A stretch of DNA of 64,000 nucleotides, taken from positions 2,914,001 to 2,978,000 of the forward strand of contig NZ_CP061941.1 in assembly GCF_014805825.1 (NCBI RefSeq), written 5' to 3'. The stretch comes from Marinomonas algicola (GTDB lineage Bacteria > Pseudomonadota > Gammaproteobacteria > Pseudomonadales > Marinomonadaceae). The position numbers and the translations under genes were made by a program. A model generated the notes under the pieces. That model was not told the origin of the DNA, ran no database searches, and saw only the letters and a list, made by a program, of their open reading frames with translations. Shown one piece after another: positions 9,397 through 20,200 of this stretch; the first letter of the stretch is position 1; each line of letters starts with the position of its first letter.

Positions 9397-10665
9397 GTGA
9401 ACGATATTACCACACCCAACTTTGCGAATATTGACGACTTAGGAAATTCGGAAAAACCGAAAGTAGATTCACAAAAAAGAGTCTTAATCATTGAAGATTT
9501 GGCAGAAATGCGTTTTATGCTAAAGTCTCTAATGTCGAGCCTAGGTTTTGTTCATATTGATTTAGAATCAACAGGGACAGCAGGGTTAAAAGCCGTTTTA
9601 CAAAGACAGTACGATATAATTTTATCGGACTATAATCTAGGAGGGTCGGTCGATGGCCAGCAAATCTTAGAGTATTCTCGCAAAACCTACCCTTTAGATC
9701 ATTCAACTATTTATATAATGATAACCGCTGATACAGCCTATGAAAGTGTTGTCAGTGTTTTAGAATATCAGCCAGACAGCTATTTAGTGAAGCCATTCCC
9801 TCCCGAAGCCTTTGTTAGAAGATTAAAGCGGGTTCAAGAGCAAAAGAAAATCTTTGAAGACGTCAATAAGTTTCGTATGGCACGTGATTTTGAAAACGTT
9901 GAGATTGAAGCCAAAAGAATTATGCAAGAAATGCCCGTTTTTAAAAATCTATGCACAAAAATAATTGGTGAATCGCTTTTTTCGAGAGACATGTTCAAAG
10001 AAGCTAAAGTACATTACTTACTCACACTTCAGCAAAACAAAAACCTTGCGTGGGCCTACTGTGGCATTGCCCAATGTGAAATGAAGCTAGGCGCTATGGC
10101 CGCCGCGGCAAAGAATCTTGAACAAACAATCAGTTTAAGTCGACACTATTTATCGGCTTATGATCTTTTAGCCGATTCCTATGAAAAACTGGAGCAACCA
10201 GAAAATGCACAATTGGCGCTTAAAAAGGCCATTGAAGTGTCTCCTAAAGCATTAGAAAGATCCACTCGACTTGGGAAACTCAGCCAACAGGTAAAAGATT
10301 GGGAAACAGCAGAGCTTTCTTTTGCACGAGTCGTTCGTCTTGCGAGAGACTCTAGTTATGAAAAAGTTGAAATTTATTATGATCATTTAAAATCCATTAC
10401 AGATTGCCTTAATAACGGGATTGAAAACACCAAATTAATGGATAGGTTTAAACGTTCATTGACTCGCTTAAGAGTCATTGGCAAACAAGATCCTTCCGCG
10501 GTTTCTAATTCCTTTCGTTTAGAAGTACAGCAGTTGTTAACGCGTAAATACCCTGAAGAAGCGAAAAAAACGTGGCAAGCATGGCATCGCTTGATTCTTA
10601 ATAACAAAGCGACACCGATTACAGCCGCGCAAGAGAAAGCACTCAAAAGAATGTTGGGGCTATAA
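9397..10665 (+). CDS. Response regulator with C-terminal TPR repeats
   Basis: This 422-residue protein has a receiver domain (about 28-150) with the phospho-acceptor Asp78 in IILSDYNLGG, an acidic pair near VLIIEDLAEM and the conserved Lys in YLVKPF. The rest is alpha-helical with several TPR-like repeats (for example LAWAYCGIAQCEMKLGAM and LSAYDLLADSYEKLEQPENA). TPR repeats bind proteins, so the output is probably protein-protein rather than DNA binding. The start is GTG, preceded by AGGA. No partner kinase is adjacent. A gap of 116 bases from glgX leaves co-transcription with the glycogen genes uncertain. Confidence 0.85.
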   Translation: MNDITTPNFANIDDLGNSEKPKVDSQKRVLIIEDLAEMRFMLKSLMSSLGFVHIDLESTGTAGLKAVLQRQYDIILSDYNLGGSVDGQQILEYSRKTYPLDHSTIYIMITADTAYESVVSVLEYQPDSYLVKPFPPEAFVRRLKRVQEQKKIFEDVNKFRMARDFENVEIEAKRIMQEMPVFKNLCTKIIGESLFSRDMFKEAKVHYLLTLQQNKNLAWAYCGIAQCEMKLGAMAAAAKNLEQTISLSRHYLSAYDLLADSYEKLEQPENAQLALKKAIEVSPKALERSTRLGKLSQQVKDWETAELSFARVVRLARDSSYEKVEIYYDHLKSITDCLNNGIENTKLMDRFKRSLTRLRVIGKQDPSAVSNSFRLEVQQLLTRKYPEEAKKTWQAWHRLILNNKATPITAAQEKALKRMLGL

Positions 10666-10730
10666 TACAAGCCCCACTCCAACCTAACTCGGGTCACAAT
10701 ATCTGGTGACTCTTTATCGAAACCATACTT

Positions 10731-11702
10731 ATGTCGCTACCCCCCTTTGAAAACCTCACACCTGATTTCATTTTAGATGCCGTTGAAAGCACTGGACTTT
10801 GGTCAGATGCAAGAATCTACCCGTTAAACAGCTATGAGAATCGAGTCTACCAAGTTGGCATTGAAGAGGGCTCACCTTTGATCGCTAAATTCTACCGCCC
10901 TAATCGCTGGAACGAGCCGCAGCTCCTAGAAGAACATACGATATTAAAGGCATTAATAGAATCACATGTGTCTGTTGTCGCTCCTATTGAGTTCTCAGGT
11001 AGAACGCTACTGGACTATAAAGGCTTTCACTTTTGCCTTTATAACAAAATACAAGGACAATCTCCTGACGCAGACAATATGGATCACCTGTTTAGAACAG
11101 GAGAGCTCATTGGCCAAATGCATAAAGGAATGAGTACGTTGACACTTGAGCATCGAAAACGCTTAATGCCGCTAGATATCATCAAAGCATCAGCAGAAAA
11201 AATCCTTCATAGCACCTTAATTCCCTCTAGCCTGAAACCAAAATATCAATCTTTAGTTGATGAAATTTACCTTAAATCAGAACAGGTTATTCATAAAAAC
11301 TGGCCAGATGACGTTCAAATAATTCATGGAGACTGCCACCGTAGCAACCTATTACTAACAGAAGATCAGTTGTATCTTCTCGATTTTGATGACTGCACCA
11401 CTGGCCCTCAAATTCAAGATATCTGGTTACATTTATCAGGAGATATAGAGCAACAAAAGCAACAGTTAAGTGAACTGATCGAAGGATATGAATGTTTTCA
11501 CGAATTTGACCGAACACAATTGAGACTGATTGATCCATTAAAATCGATGCGTTTAATCCAATACAGCGCGTGGTTATTAGACCGCTGGACTGATCCCGCC
11601 TTTCCTAAAGCATTTCCTTGGTTTGCTAGTGAAGATTATTGGCTGGGCCATATGGCTCAATTGAAGGAAGGCCTTCTTCAATGGGGGCAACTTTCTTCAT
11701 AA
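10731..11702 (+). CDS. srkA: Stress response kinase A (YihE/RdoA)
   Basis: This 323-residue protein is a protein kinase of the aminoglycoside-phosphotransferase fold. The catalytic loop is IIHGDCHRSN, with Asp201 and Asn206, and the metal-binding Asp218 lies in LLDFDD. Length and motif positions match E. coli SrkA, a Ser/Thr kinase that protects cells from stress-induced death, in part by counteracting MazEF. It follows the REC-TPR gene by 65 bases. Its 3' end overlaps the convergent GIY-YIG gene by 25 bases. Confidence 0.92.
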   Translation: MSLPPFENLTPDFILDAVESTGLWSDARIYPLNSYENRVYQVGIEEGSPLIAKFYRPNRWNEPQLLEEHTILKALIESHVSVVAPIEFSGRTLLDYKGFHFCLYNKIQGQSPDADNMDHLFRTGELIGQMHKGMSTLTLEHRKRLMPLDIIKASAEKILHSTLIPSSLKPKYQSLVDEIYLKSEQVIHKNWPDDVQIIHGDCHRSNLLLTEDQLYLLDFDDCTTGPQIQDIWLHLSGDIEQQKQQLSELIEGYECFHEFDRTQLRLIDPLKSMRLIQYSAWLLDRWTDPAFPKAFPWFASEDYWLGHMAQLKEGLLQWGQLSS

Positions 11703-12049
11703 CTCATGTGATTTAACGCTTTAACCAATGGCGCTTTTTTCTTAAGAATACTTTTATCAAGAAAAAAGCGGCCCTCGATTAAGGCACTCTTATCTTTTCT
11801 TTTTAGCTGCTTAATATAATGTTCAATCTTAAGAGCGTCACTCTTTGAACCAACCCTTTCATGCCACATTAAAATAAGAGGGCCTTTCCCTTTTAGGTAT
11901 TTGGCGCCTTTTTTAGTCTCTTGATGCTCTTTAAAACGCCTATCTACATCGGTTGTAACACCTGTGTATAACGTATTTAAACGGGTTTGAATAATATAAA
12001 CACTCCATTGAGATGGAGATTTAGGTGTATTTTCATTCATCACAAGCAC
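11678..12049 (-). CDS. GIY-YIG domain protein (UPF0213/YhbQ-like)
   Basis: This 123-residue protein has a single GIY-YIG nuclease-fold domain. WSVYIIQTRLNTLYTGVTTD holds the VYI/YTG version of the motif, and RRFKEHQ supplies the conserved Arg and His. Proteins of this size are related to the UvrC and SLX1 nuclease domain. Some have been linked to DNA repair, but the substrate is not established. The start may be the ATG at 12040 (MNENTPK) rather than 12049. The last 25 bases overlap the end of srkA on the other strand. Confidence 0.85.
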   Translation of the reverse strand: MLVMNENTPKSPSQWSVYIIQTRLNTLYTGVTTDVDRRFKEHQETKKGAKYLKGKGPLILMWHERVGSKSDALKIEHYIKQLKRKDKSALIEGRFFLDKSILKKKAPLVKALNHMSYEESCPH

Positions 12050-12073
12050 ACTACCAACTCCTATATAGGTTTA

Positions 12074-12682
12074 TCACGCAACGACCATAAGTAAAGTACT
12101 TGCCGTAGCCGCACCCATAATGTAATTAAACATACGCTTACGCTTCTCATTCGTTAACAGACGACCAATTGAAACGCCTAAACCAGCCCATATACAAATA
12201 GCAGGAAGACCTAATGACGCAAATAGAATCACGATCCAAATAGCTGAGGTTACATAAGCATCCCCTTCCATACTGAATGTGCTAACACAGCCAATCGCCA
12301 TCATCCACGCTTTCGGGTTCACAAATTGAAATAACGCCGCCTGCCACCAACTAAATGGATTACTTTTTATCGCGCGCTCGCCTTCTATGGCCTCTTTAAC
12401 AGGGGCAAAAGTGATTTTATAAGACAACCATAATAAATACGCGGCACCTAACCACTTTAAGGCATCATATAAAATAGGAAAGGCTTTAAAAATAACCCCT
12501 AAGCCAGTCAGCACCGACACCAGCAACATGGCTACGCCCAATAAAATCCCCACAATATGCGGTATTGTTCTAAAAAAACCAAACTGGGCTCCAGAAGCCA
12601 GTAACATGACATTATTTGGCCCTGGTGTTACCGATGTAATAAAAGCAAACAGTGCTACTGACATAAAAAATGTCCATTCCAT
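12074..12682 (-). CDS. LysE/RhtB-family amino-acid exporter
   Basis: This 202-residue protein has about six membrane segments and the family signature TPGPNNVMLLASGAQFGF near residues 20-38. LysE/RhtB proteins export amino acids or related small molecules through the inner membrane. The substrate cannot be read from the sequence. The start codon abuts the stop of the small DUF1127-like gene upstream, so the two form one transcript. That unit diverges from a MocR regulator, a common arrangement in which the regulator controls the exporter. Confidence 0.88.
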   Translation of the reverse strand: MEWTFFMSVALFAFITSVTPGPNNVMLLASGAQFGFFRTIPHIVGILLGVAMLLVSVLTGLGVIFKAFPILYDALKWLGAAYLLWLSYKITFAPVKEAIEGERAIKSNPFSWWQAALFQFVNPKAWMMAIGCVSTFSMEGDAYVTSAIWIVILFASLGLPAICIWAGLGVSIGRLLTNEKRKRMFNYIMGAATASTLLMVVA

Positions 12683-12871
12683 TTATCGCCCCTTTTTCAT
12701 TGTGAATAGATCTACTGTTAAACACTTTATATTACCCTTCGCCTTTTCTTGAAGGATTTCATCAAGCGTCATATTAATATCGTCATACCTAGACACATCC
12801 AACTTGGATAATTGCCTACGCGTGATAAACTTCTTTAAATGCTTCTGAATATGCTCTAACAGCGCGATCAT
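12683..12871 (-). CDS. Small DUF1127-like protein
   Basis: With the ATG at 12871 this is a 62-residue basic protein. ITRRQLSKLDVSRYDDINMTLDEIL resembles the DUF1127 (YjiS-like) core, an Arg-rich helix followed by a short Asp/Ile motif. I prefer this start because AAGGTG sits just upstream. An in-frame ATG at 12934 would add 21 residues but lacks a ribosome binding site and would run up to the operator region. Some DUF1127 proteins affect phosphate, carbon or RNA metabolism, but there is no general function. The stop directly abuts the start of the LysE-type gene. Confidence 0.6.
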   Translation of the reverse strand: MIALLEHIQKHLKKFITRRQLSKLDVSRYDDINMTLDEILQEKAKGNIKCLTVDLFTMKKGR

Positions 12872-12938
12872 TAACACCTTTATTCTCCCTAAAAGTCTTT
12901 TAACATAGGAGAACAGTTTAGAAAAAAATAACATATCA

Positions 12939-13067
12939 ATACAGATGTAAAAAATATTCTTTTACACCATACAGAAAAAATAAATTGCCACTGTATGATC
13001 ATAATTATCTCAATCTGTATGGTAAAAGACTATCAGGTTATAACAATTTATTTTAAAGTTGATACAG
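12939..13067. promoter_or_regulatory. Cluster of five ATACAG/CTGTAT elements (candidate MocR operator)
   Basis: The divergent intergenic region holds ATACAG at 12939, 12969 and 13062 and its complement CTGTAT at 12991 and 13015. Two of them extend into a larger inverted pair: CTTTTACACCATACAG (12959-12974) against CTGTATGGTAAAAG (13015-13028). MocR-type GntR regulators bind repeated sites next to their own gene, so these are the best candidate operators for both directions. Confidence 0.55.
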
Positions 13068-13089
13068 ATGAATCTCCAATGGATAGGCC

Positions 13090-14499
13090 ATGACCCTCTA
13101 TGAAAATTTAGCAAATCATTTAAAAGAGCATATCCAGCAAGGCTTTTTTCCTGTTGGCTCTAAACTTCCCTCTGTTAGGCAGTTATCACATGAGCACAGT
13201 GTTAGCTTATCAACAGTACAAGAAGCGTATCGTCAACTTGAGCTCGAAGGGATGGTAGAGGCGAAACCCAAGTCGGGCTACTTTGTTCGAAAAATCGAAA
13301 TTCGAACCCCATTACCAAAAACAACAAGACCACCACAAAGGCCCATGGAGGTCTCTCAGTGGGAGGAAGTACTGAACTTGCTACTTTGTAAATCTGAAGA
13401 GGGTTTTCTTCAGTTACAACATGCCATGCCAGACATGGAGTCCAGTAGTTTGAAACCCTTGCTGAAAAAGCTTGGTGATTTAAGCCGTCATAGACCTGAT
13501 CTAGGACTGCCTTATGGAGACATTAGAGGATCAGAAGAATTAAGAGAACAATTAGTACGTTTGGTTGTCGCTTCTGGTTGCCTACTACATCCAGATGATT
13601 TAGTTGTTACCTCGGGTTGCCAAGAAGCGTTATCGGTCTGCCTGAGAGCGGTCACTCAACCTGGGGACATTGTGGCTATTGAATCTCCTAGTTTTTATGG
13701 CTCCATGCAAGCCATTAAGGCGGCAAACCTCAAAACGATGGAAATTCCCACCCACTCAGAAGATGGATTAAGTTTAGAAGCATTGGAACTGGCCTTAGAT
13801 CAATGGCCAATAAAAGCGATTTTGATTACCCCAACCTGCAATAACCCAATGGGGTATTCACTATCAGAAGCGAAAAAAGAGCGTTTATATAAGCTCGCTC
13901 AAAGCTACGATATTGCTATCATCGAAGACGATGTCTATGGTGACATATCCTATGACTTCCCACGCCCTAAAAGCATTAAGTCATTTGATGAGGATGGACG
14001 TGTTTTACTGTGTTCCTCGTTTTCTAAAAGCATTGCCCCTGGCCTACGAGTAGGTTGGATAGCGGCCGGGCGTTATCGAGACAAAGTCACTCATATTAAA
14101 TACGTCAGTAGCTCTATGTGTCCGACTCTACCTCAAATAGCCCTTGCAGACTTTATTAAAACAGGAGGCTATGAACGCCATGTTCGTCGTATGAGGCTGC
14201 AATATCAGCAAAGTCGAGATCATTTTCTAGAGGCGATTCAGACCTACTTACCTAAAGGGACTCGTGCTAGCTATCCTAAAGGAGGTTTTGTTTTATGGGT
14301 TGAATTAGAAGGGAATATTGATGTGACCAAGTTGGCGCAAATTGGTCGTAAATACAAAATAAACATTGCTCCCGGAATGCTCTTTTCCTCCACAGGTAAA
14401 TATCGAAATTGTATGCGCCTGAACTTTTCAGAGCAAAACCTAAGTGAACGCGAAAACGGTATTCGTAAACTTGCGTACATCATTAATGAATACAGTTAG
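13090..14499 (+). CDS. MocR-family transcriptional regulator (GntR HTH + aminotransferase domain)
   Basis: This 469-residue protein has an N-terminal winged helix of the GntR type (residues 1-70, with GSKLPSVRQLSHEHSVSLSTV) joined to a class-I aminotransferase fold. Lys313 in SSFSKSIAPGLRVGW is the expected PLP-binding residue, and NNPMGYS and EDDVYGD are typical fold motifs. MocR proteins sense PLP or an amino-acid adduct and regulate neighbouring genes. The divergent DUF1127-like/LysE-exporter pair is the likely target. The start ATG follows GGATAGG. Confidence 0.92.
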   Translation: MTLYENLANHLKEHIQQGFFPVGSKLPSVRQLSHEHSVSLSTVQEAYRQLELEGMVEAKPKSGYFVRKIEIRTPLPKTTRPPQRPMEVSQWEEVLNLLLCKSEEGFLQLQHAMPDMESSSLKPLLKKLGDLSRHRPDLGLPYGDIRGSEELREQLVRLVVASGCLLHPDDLVVTSGCQEALSVCLRAVTQPGDIVAIESPSFYGSMQAIKAANLKTMEIPTHSEDGLSLEALELALDQWPIKAILITPTCNNPMGYSLSEAKKERLYKLAQSYDIAIIEDDVYGDISYDFPRPKSIKSFDEDGRVLLCSSFSKSIAPGLRVGWIAAGRYRDKVTHIKYVSSSMCPTLPQIALADFIKTGGYERHVRRMRLQYQQSRDHFLEAIQTYLPKGTRASYPKGGFVLWVELEGNIDVTKLAQIGRKYKINIAPGMLFSSTGKYRNCMRLNFSEQNLSERENGIRKLAYIINEYS

Positions 14500-14629
14500 A
14501 ATCAGGCTACCTTCCAGCGTTGCATTTAATTGTAAATTAACACTAAAGATTCTATTAATAATCTTAATCTTCCGCTATTAATTAGCCTTTATATTAGCCC
14601 GTTCTATTTATTACTTTTAGAGAACAAAT

Positions 14630-16042
14630 ATGGGATCTTCATTAAACTGGTCACTCATCACACTTCTGGTGTTGTTTCTTTCTGCCTGCAGTACAAATAA
14701 ATCGAATGACTTTACTGAAAAAGCCCTCTCGACTTCAGAGAACCTAGTGGATAAGCACCCTTTGTGGGAAAGCTTTGAAGATGAAAATACGTTACATAAT
14801 GGCACCGCCCTTAAACTAACTGATCTCATTGATTTACCTGAATTAATCCCACTTATTCAATATGCACACACAAATAACCCTAATATCCTTCAAGATGCTT
14901 TATCGGTTGAAATACAATCCGAAAATGTTAAAACCAACCAAAAGAATTCCCAACCAACACTCGCCGCAAATGTAAATACAAACAAAAGCAAAGGCAGCGA
15001 CCTTACCTTTACCCCTAGTGTGACCATTCGATGGGAAGCGGATTTATGGCAGAAGTTAGCATTAGAAGAAAAAGTAAGTGTCAGTTTGTATCAGCAAAAT
15101 TTAGCGTCTTTAAAAGCCGCACAAAACAGTCTTTCAGCGAAGATAATTAAAAACTGGTTACAGCAGGTTTATCAGCAGAGAATCATTGATATTAATACCC
15201 AACGGGTTGATTTATTAGAAAAAAATGCTGGATTAGTACTAAAACAGTTTAAAAATGGATTAGGTTCATTAGAAGATAAAAATACCGCTCAGACAGCCAG
15301 TGAAAAAGCAAAATCAACGCTTCTCAACGATAAAGAAAATTTGGCCATCACACAGCGCACTCTTAACCTGTATCTTGGCCTCACTGATTCACAATCAAAT
15401 AAACCCGCATCGCTGATTAGTAAACAATATCCCGAAGTAATTTCACCTCTGTCCGTGTTTGGTGTACAGAACTTACAAGGTCGGCCAGATTTACGAGCGG
15501 CCTTTATTTCCATAAAAATAAATGAACTCACGACAGACATAGCCTATAAAGCGTTGCTGCCATCCTTTAGCCTACAAGCTTCTTTAACGAATTCCAGCCG
15601 TTCTCTTCGAGACGCCTTATTCACATCGCCTGTTTGGAGTTTATTAGGGCAATTGAGCGCACCGCTTTTTCAACAAGGCCAGCTTAAATCCAATATTAAA
15701 ATCGCAGAATTAAAAACAGCTCAGGCCTATCAGAACTATAAAGAAGCGTTGTCAAACGCACTTTTTGAAGTAGAGAATGCCGTCAGTCTCGAAAAAACAT
15801 TGGAAGGTAGGCAACTCTCGATTCAAAATGCTTTGAATAGCTCTAGAAAAAGCCTTCAACAATATCAAAAAAAATACCGCTCTGGTTTGGTCGATCTCAG
15901 TGATCTGATCAATGCTCAACAAAACACATTTAACTTAGAAGCCGAATTAGAAAGCCTTTTGCTTTTGCGCTTATCAAACAGAATCGATCTTGGTTTGGCT
16001 CTCGGATTAGGTAGCCCAACCGTTTTTGGAGAAACAAAATAA
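14630..16042 (+). CDS. Outer-membrane efflux lipoprotein (TolC/NodT family)
   Basis: This 470-residue protein starts with a lipoprotein signal whose lipobox LSAC places the lipidated Cys at position 20. It carries the two OEP repeats of TolC-like channels: long amphipathic helices, the QKNSQPTLAANV region and QYQKKYRSGLVDLSDLINAQ in the second repeat. It would form the trimeric outer-membrane duct of a tripartite pump. The next gene starts immediately after its stop codon, and the order channel-adaptor-pump shows one operon. Confidence 0.9.
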   Translation: MGSSLNWSLITLLVLFLSACSTNKSNDFTEKALSTSENLVDKHPLWESFEDENTLHNGTALKLTDLIDLPELIPLIQYAHTNNPNILQDALSVEIQSENVKTNQKNSQPTLAANVNTNKSKGSDLTFTPSVTIRWEADLWQKLALEEKVSVSLYQQNLASLKAAQNSLSAKIIKNWLQQVYQQRIIDINTQRVDLLEKNAGLVLKQFKNGLGSLEDKNTAQTASEKAKSTLLNDKENLAITQRTLNLYLGLTDSQSNKPASLISKQYPEVISPLSVFGVQNLQGRPDLRAAFISIKINELTTDIAYKALLPSFSLQASLTNSSRSLRDALFTSPVWSLLGQLSAPLFQQGQLKSNIKIAELKTAQAYQNYKEALSNALFEVENAVSLEKTLEGRQLSIQNALNSSRKSLQQYQKKYRSGLVDLSDLINAQQNTFNLEAELESLLLLRLSNRIDLGLALGLGSPTVFGETK

Positions 16043-17212
16043 ATGAAACGCTTTTTACCATGGATTTTATTTATTCTAATGTCATGTCTTTTAGCCGGTA
16101 TTTATGTATATATTTCCAGTGCAATCGAAGCAAAAAATCAAACGACAGCACGTCCTCGTCCACCAGCCGAAGAGCAAGTTTTGGACGTGTCTGTTATTGA
16201 GGTTAGAGCACAAAAACATGTCGCTATGCTGTCCGCTAATGGAACGACAAAGTCTCGCTTTGAAGTAAACTTAACGGCTAAAGTCAGTGGCGACGTCGAA
16301 CGAATCAACCCTAATTTTGAAACTGGAAACAGGGTTCCGGCAGGAACAGAGCTCCTTAAACTCAAGAATTTAGAGCTGATATCAAACCTCAGCCAAGCAA
16401 AAAATCAGCAGGCAAAAGCCATTCTTGCACTTAAAGAAGAAGAGCGCTTGGTAGATCAAGCTGAGGCTGAATGGAAAGCCGCAGGCTTTAGTGGAGACCC
16501 TGACTCAGAGCTGGTACTCAGAAAGCCCCAACTAGCGGTAGCAAAACAAACACTCTTAGAAGCAAAAAATGCCTTACTTGAAGCGCAAGAAGACATACTC
16601 AACCTAGTCATTAAAATGCCTTTTCCAGGCCTTATTGTTGAACGAACGATTTCGCCAAATACACAAATAACAACGGGAGAGACTGTAGGCACTGTATACA
16701 GCACTGACCGCATCGAGATTACCCTTCCCCTGTCAAACAGCGACTGGCAAAAGCTGCCCTCAGCAGAGAGTATGTTAAGCCAAAAATGGCCAGTGACAAT
16801 TGAATCAATTGACAACTTAACTCGTTGGGAAGGTTATGTTCTAAGAACCGCTAATCACATCGATACAACAACAAGAATGCGCCATATTGTCGTGGCCATT
16901 GATGCACCTCTAGAACAGTCTCCTCGCTTACTTCCAGGCCGTTTCGTTACGGTAATAATCAAGGGGAAACCAATAAATGATTTATGGCGTTTGCCTAGCT
17001 CTTCTCTCAGTCAAAACAGTGAAATTTGGTATATTGACAGTGATAGTCGATTGCAATCTTTCGCAACCTTACCTGTTTTTTCAGATAACAAGTCTATCTA
17101 TATTAAGGCCCCAACAACGCTCACTACAGACAAACAAAAAATACTTATAAAGCCCTACAACAGTTACGTACAAGGGGCACTTGTTAACCCATTGGAGGTT
17201 AACTCTAAATGA
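16043..17212 (+). CDS. RND efflux periplasmic adaptor (membrane fusion protein)
   Basis: This 389-residue protein has an uncleaved or signal-anchor N-terminal membrane helix (residues 5-25), split biotinyl-lipoyl halves (ANGTTKSRFEVNLTAKVSGDV and IKMPFPGLIVERTISPNTQI) around a coiled-coil hairpin, and beta-barrel and membrane-proximal domains. It bridges the RND pump and the outer-membrane channel. It begins one base after the preceding stop. Its own stop overlaps the pump start by four bases (ATGA), which suggests translational coupling. Confidence 0.9.
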   Translation: MKRFLPWILFILMSCLLAGIYVYISSAIEAKNQTTARPRPPAEEQVLDVSVIEVRAQKHVAMLSANGTTKSRFEVNLTAKVSGDVERINPNFETGNRVPAGTELLKLKNLELISNLSQAKNQQAKAILALKEEERLVDQAEAEWKAAGFSGDPDSELVLRKPQLAVAKQTLLEAKNALLEAQEDILNLVIKMPFPGLIVERTISPNTQITTGETVGTVYSTDRIEITLPLSNSDWQKLPSAESMLSQKWPVTIESIDNLTRWEGYVLRTANHIDTTTRMRHIVVAIDAPLEQSPRLLPGRFVTVIIKGKPINDLWRLPSSSLSQNSEIWYIDSDSRLQSFATLPVFSDNKSIYIKAPTTLTTDKQKILIKPYNSYVQGALVNPLEVNSK

Positions 17213-20200
17213 GCTCACCAGAAACCCATAGAGGCATTATTCCTTGGTTTGCATCCAATCCCGTTGCAGCCAACCTATTACTTTTCTTAGTTATTATATT
17301 AGGGGTTATTAATGTTGGGGATCTCAATAAAGAGACCTTCCCTAGCTTAGAACCTAACAGGGTTAATATTTCTGTCAATTTTGATGCTGGGTCGGCTAAA
17401 CAGTCTGAAGAAGGCATTGCGATAATAATAGAGCAAGAATTAGAAAGCGTTTCAGGCATAAAAAATATTACGACAGAATCAAACGCCAGTGGCGTTCGCG
17501 TCACTCTAGAGAAAAACACGGATTATGACATCGATCTGCTTGAAAAAGACGTTAAGGATAAGATGGATGGTATACGCTCTTTTCCTGAGGACGCAGACCC
17601 TGCGGTGGTAAGCAAAGCAACAAGGCAGTCTCATGCTATTTGGCTGCAAATATACGGCGATACTGACCGACGCACATTACAAAGACTGGCATTAGAACTA
17701 AAAACAGATCTACTTAATCATAATAATATCAGTCAAGTAACCACATCCGGTATGCGTGATCCTATCATTGCCATTGAGGTTGATAAACTTAAGCTGCAAA
17801 GCCATAATTTACTACTTACCGATGTCATTACTAAAATCAATCAAGAGTCCAGTCCAGCCAAAGTCGCGTCTTTGAGAGATGAGGATATTTTTCTTAAAAT
17901 CAAATCCTCTGATCAAGCTTACATTGCCAACGAATTTGCCTCTATTCCAATTAAAAGCCTGTCTGAGGGAGGGCAGCTGACCCTAGGGGAAATTGCCACT
18001 ATTAGTGATAGTTTCAATAACGATGACTTTGTTTTATCCCGGTTTAATGGTCAAAGCAGTTTGGCGTTACAGGTTATCGCTACGGGCGAAGATGATATTT
18101 CAGAATCCGCTTTAGCCGCAAAAGAAGTCGTTGAGGAATGGCACGCCTCCGGACGCTTAGCCAAAAATATGCAGCTGAGTTATTGGGAAGATAGAAGCGA
18201 AACAATAAACCAGCGTCTTGAGCTAATGATTGATAATGCGATTACTGGTGTTTTATTAGTCTTTATTCTATTGGCTATTTTTCTAAATATTACCGTCGCA
18301 TTTTGGGTAGCCATGGGATTACCTTTTATCTTCTTCGGTACCTTATTCATTATGGGAACAGACTCGATCGCCTTGACCCTTAATATGTTTACCACCTTTG
18401 GCTTTATTATGGCTCTGGGCATTGTTGTTGACGATGCCGTGGTGGTAGGCGAAAATATTTATTCTGTACGATCTAAAGATGGTGATACTCTTTCAAATAC
18501 GATAAAGGGAACGATGCAAGTCGCCGTTCCAACGTTATTTGGTGTTTTCACGACCATCGCCGCTTTCTGGGCACTATCAAATATTGAAGGTCGACTTGGA
18601 CAGATTTACTCACAGTTTGCCTTGGTCATCGCCATTTGTTTGGTTTTATCTATTATCGAGTCTAAATTAATTCTTCCTGCGCATTTAGCGCACCTGAATA
18701 CCCACAAAAAAGCCAGTACTAATCCGATTTCCGTTCTGTGGAGTGGAGTGCAAAATGCCGCCAACTTTGGTCTTAACTGGTTTTCAACACGCCTTTATCA
18801 ACCTGTTATTTTTCTCGCGTTACATTACCGATATGCGGTTTTAATATTGTTTATTAGCCTCTTTGTGTTGGTCGTTTCCATGCCTTTTACTGGAGCCATC
18901 AGAATGAGTTTTTTCCCTCAAATACCGGGTGATACTATTCGAGCCAATGTCACCATGTTCAACGATGCTAGTTACGGTCAAACAAATGCGGTGCTACTGC
19001 AGCTAGAAAAGCAGGCCTATGCAACCGACAAAAAACTCATAAAAAATACAACGACACAAGAAAGTGGCGTTTCTAACCTTCAGGTATCTGCAAATAGCGA
19101 TCAATCCGGTGCTCTGCGAATAGAATTAGCCGCCAATGCGCCTTACTCCGCAAGAGAGTTTTCCAGAGCGTGGCAACGTATGATTGGCAAGCCTGAAGGC
19201 GTCCAAAATCTTCGCATTCGCAGTTCTAGGGAAACAGTGGATGCGTTAAGAGTTGAGCTTAGAGGCAACGATCAAGAGCTTTTATCCGCCGCAACTCAAG
19301 CTATGTTAGTACAATTAAATACATTACCAGCCGTTAACGGCGTTGAAGAAAATAAGACACCTACGGACCCTCAAATCAGTTTGTCTTTGAATGAGCAAGG
19401 CCGAGCAATGGGGTTGAATACTCAAGACTTATCCAGTCAAGTTTTACGTCGTTTTTCTAGTACTGAAATCCAATCTTATCAAAGAGATAATGATGAAGTT
19501 GAAGTGCGTATTGGCTACCTCACCAAAGATAAACAAACCCCTTCTCAATTATCTGATGCCGAAATAGTCCTATCAAATGGAACCAGAGTTCCTTTATCGG
19601 ATGTCGCTCATATTGACATGCAATATGCTGACACAAGCATTACTCGCATCAATGGAAAGCGCTCAGAATACCTCTCTGCAGAAGTCAATAAAGATCAAAT
19701 GTCTTCAACGGAAGTTGTTGATTATCTAAAAAGTGCCATAGTGCCCAAAATACAAAAACAATTTTCTGGGGTCGATATTTATTTTTCTGGCGAAGCGGAA
19801 GAAAGAGAAGAAACGCAATCGTCCATGATTAAAATGTTTATCATCGCGTTATTTATTATCTATGGATTACTGGCTATTCCTCTAAAATCTTACAGCCAAC
19901 CTATTATTATTATGACCGTCATTCCATTTGGAATTATTGGCGCCTTATTAGGGCATTGGTTGAATGACTTATCTTTAGGTATTTTATCCCTAAATGGCAT
20001 CATCGCTTTAAGCGGGGTGGTCGTAAATGACAGTTTATTGTTGGTGTCTCGTTTCAATGAAATAAAAAAAACGACAGGCCACATCACACAAGCCATTTCA
20101 GAAGCCTGCACGAGTCGTCTAAGAGCCGTATTACTTACCTCATTTACGACCTTCGCAGGTTTAATGCCGATATTAGGCGAAGAGTCTAGGCAGGCGCAAT

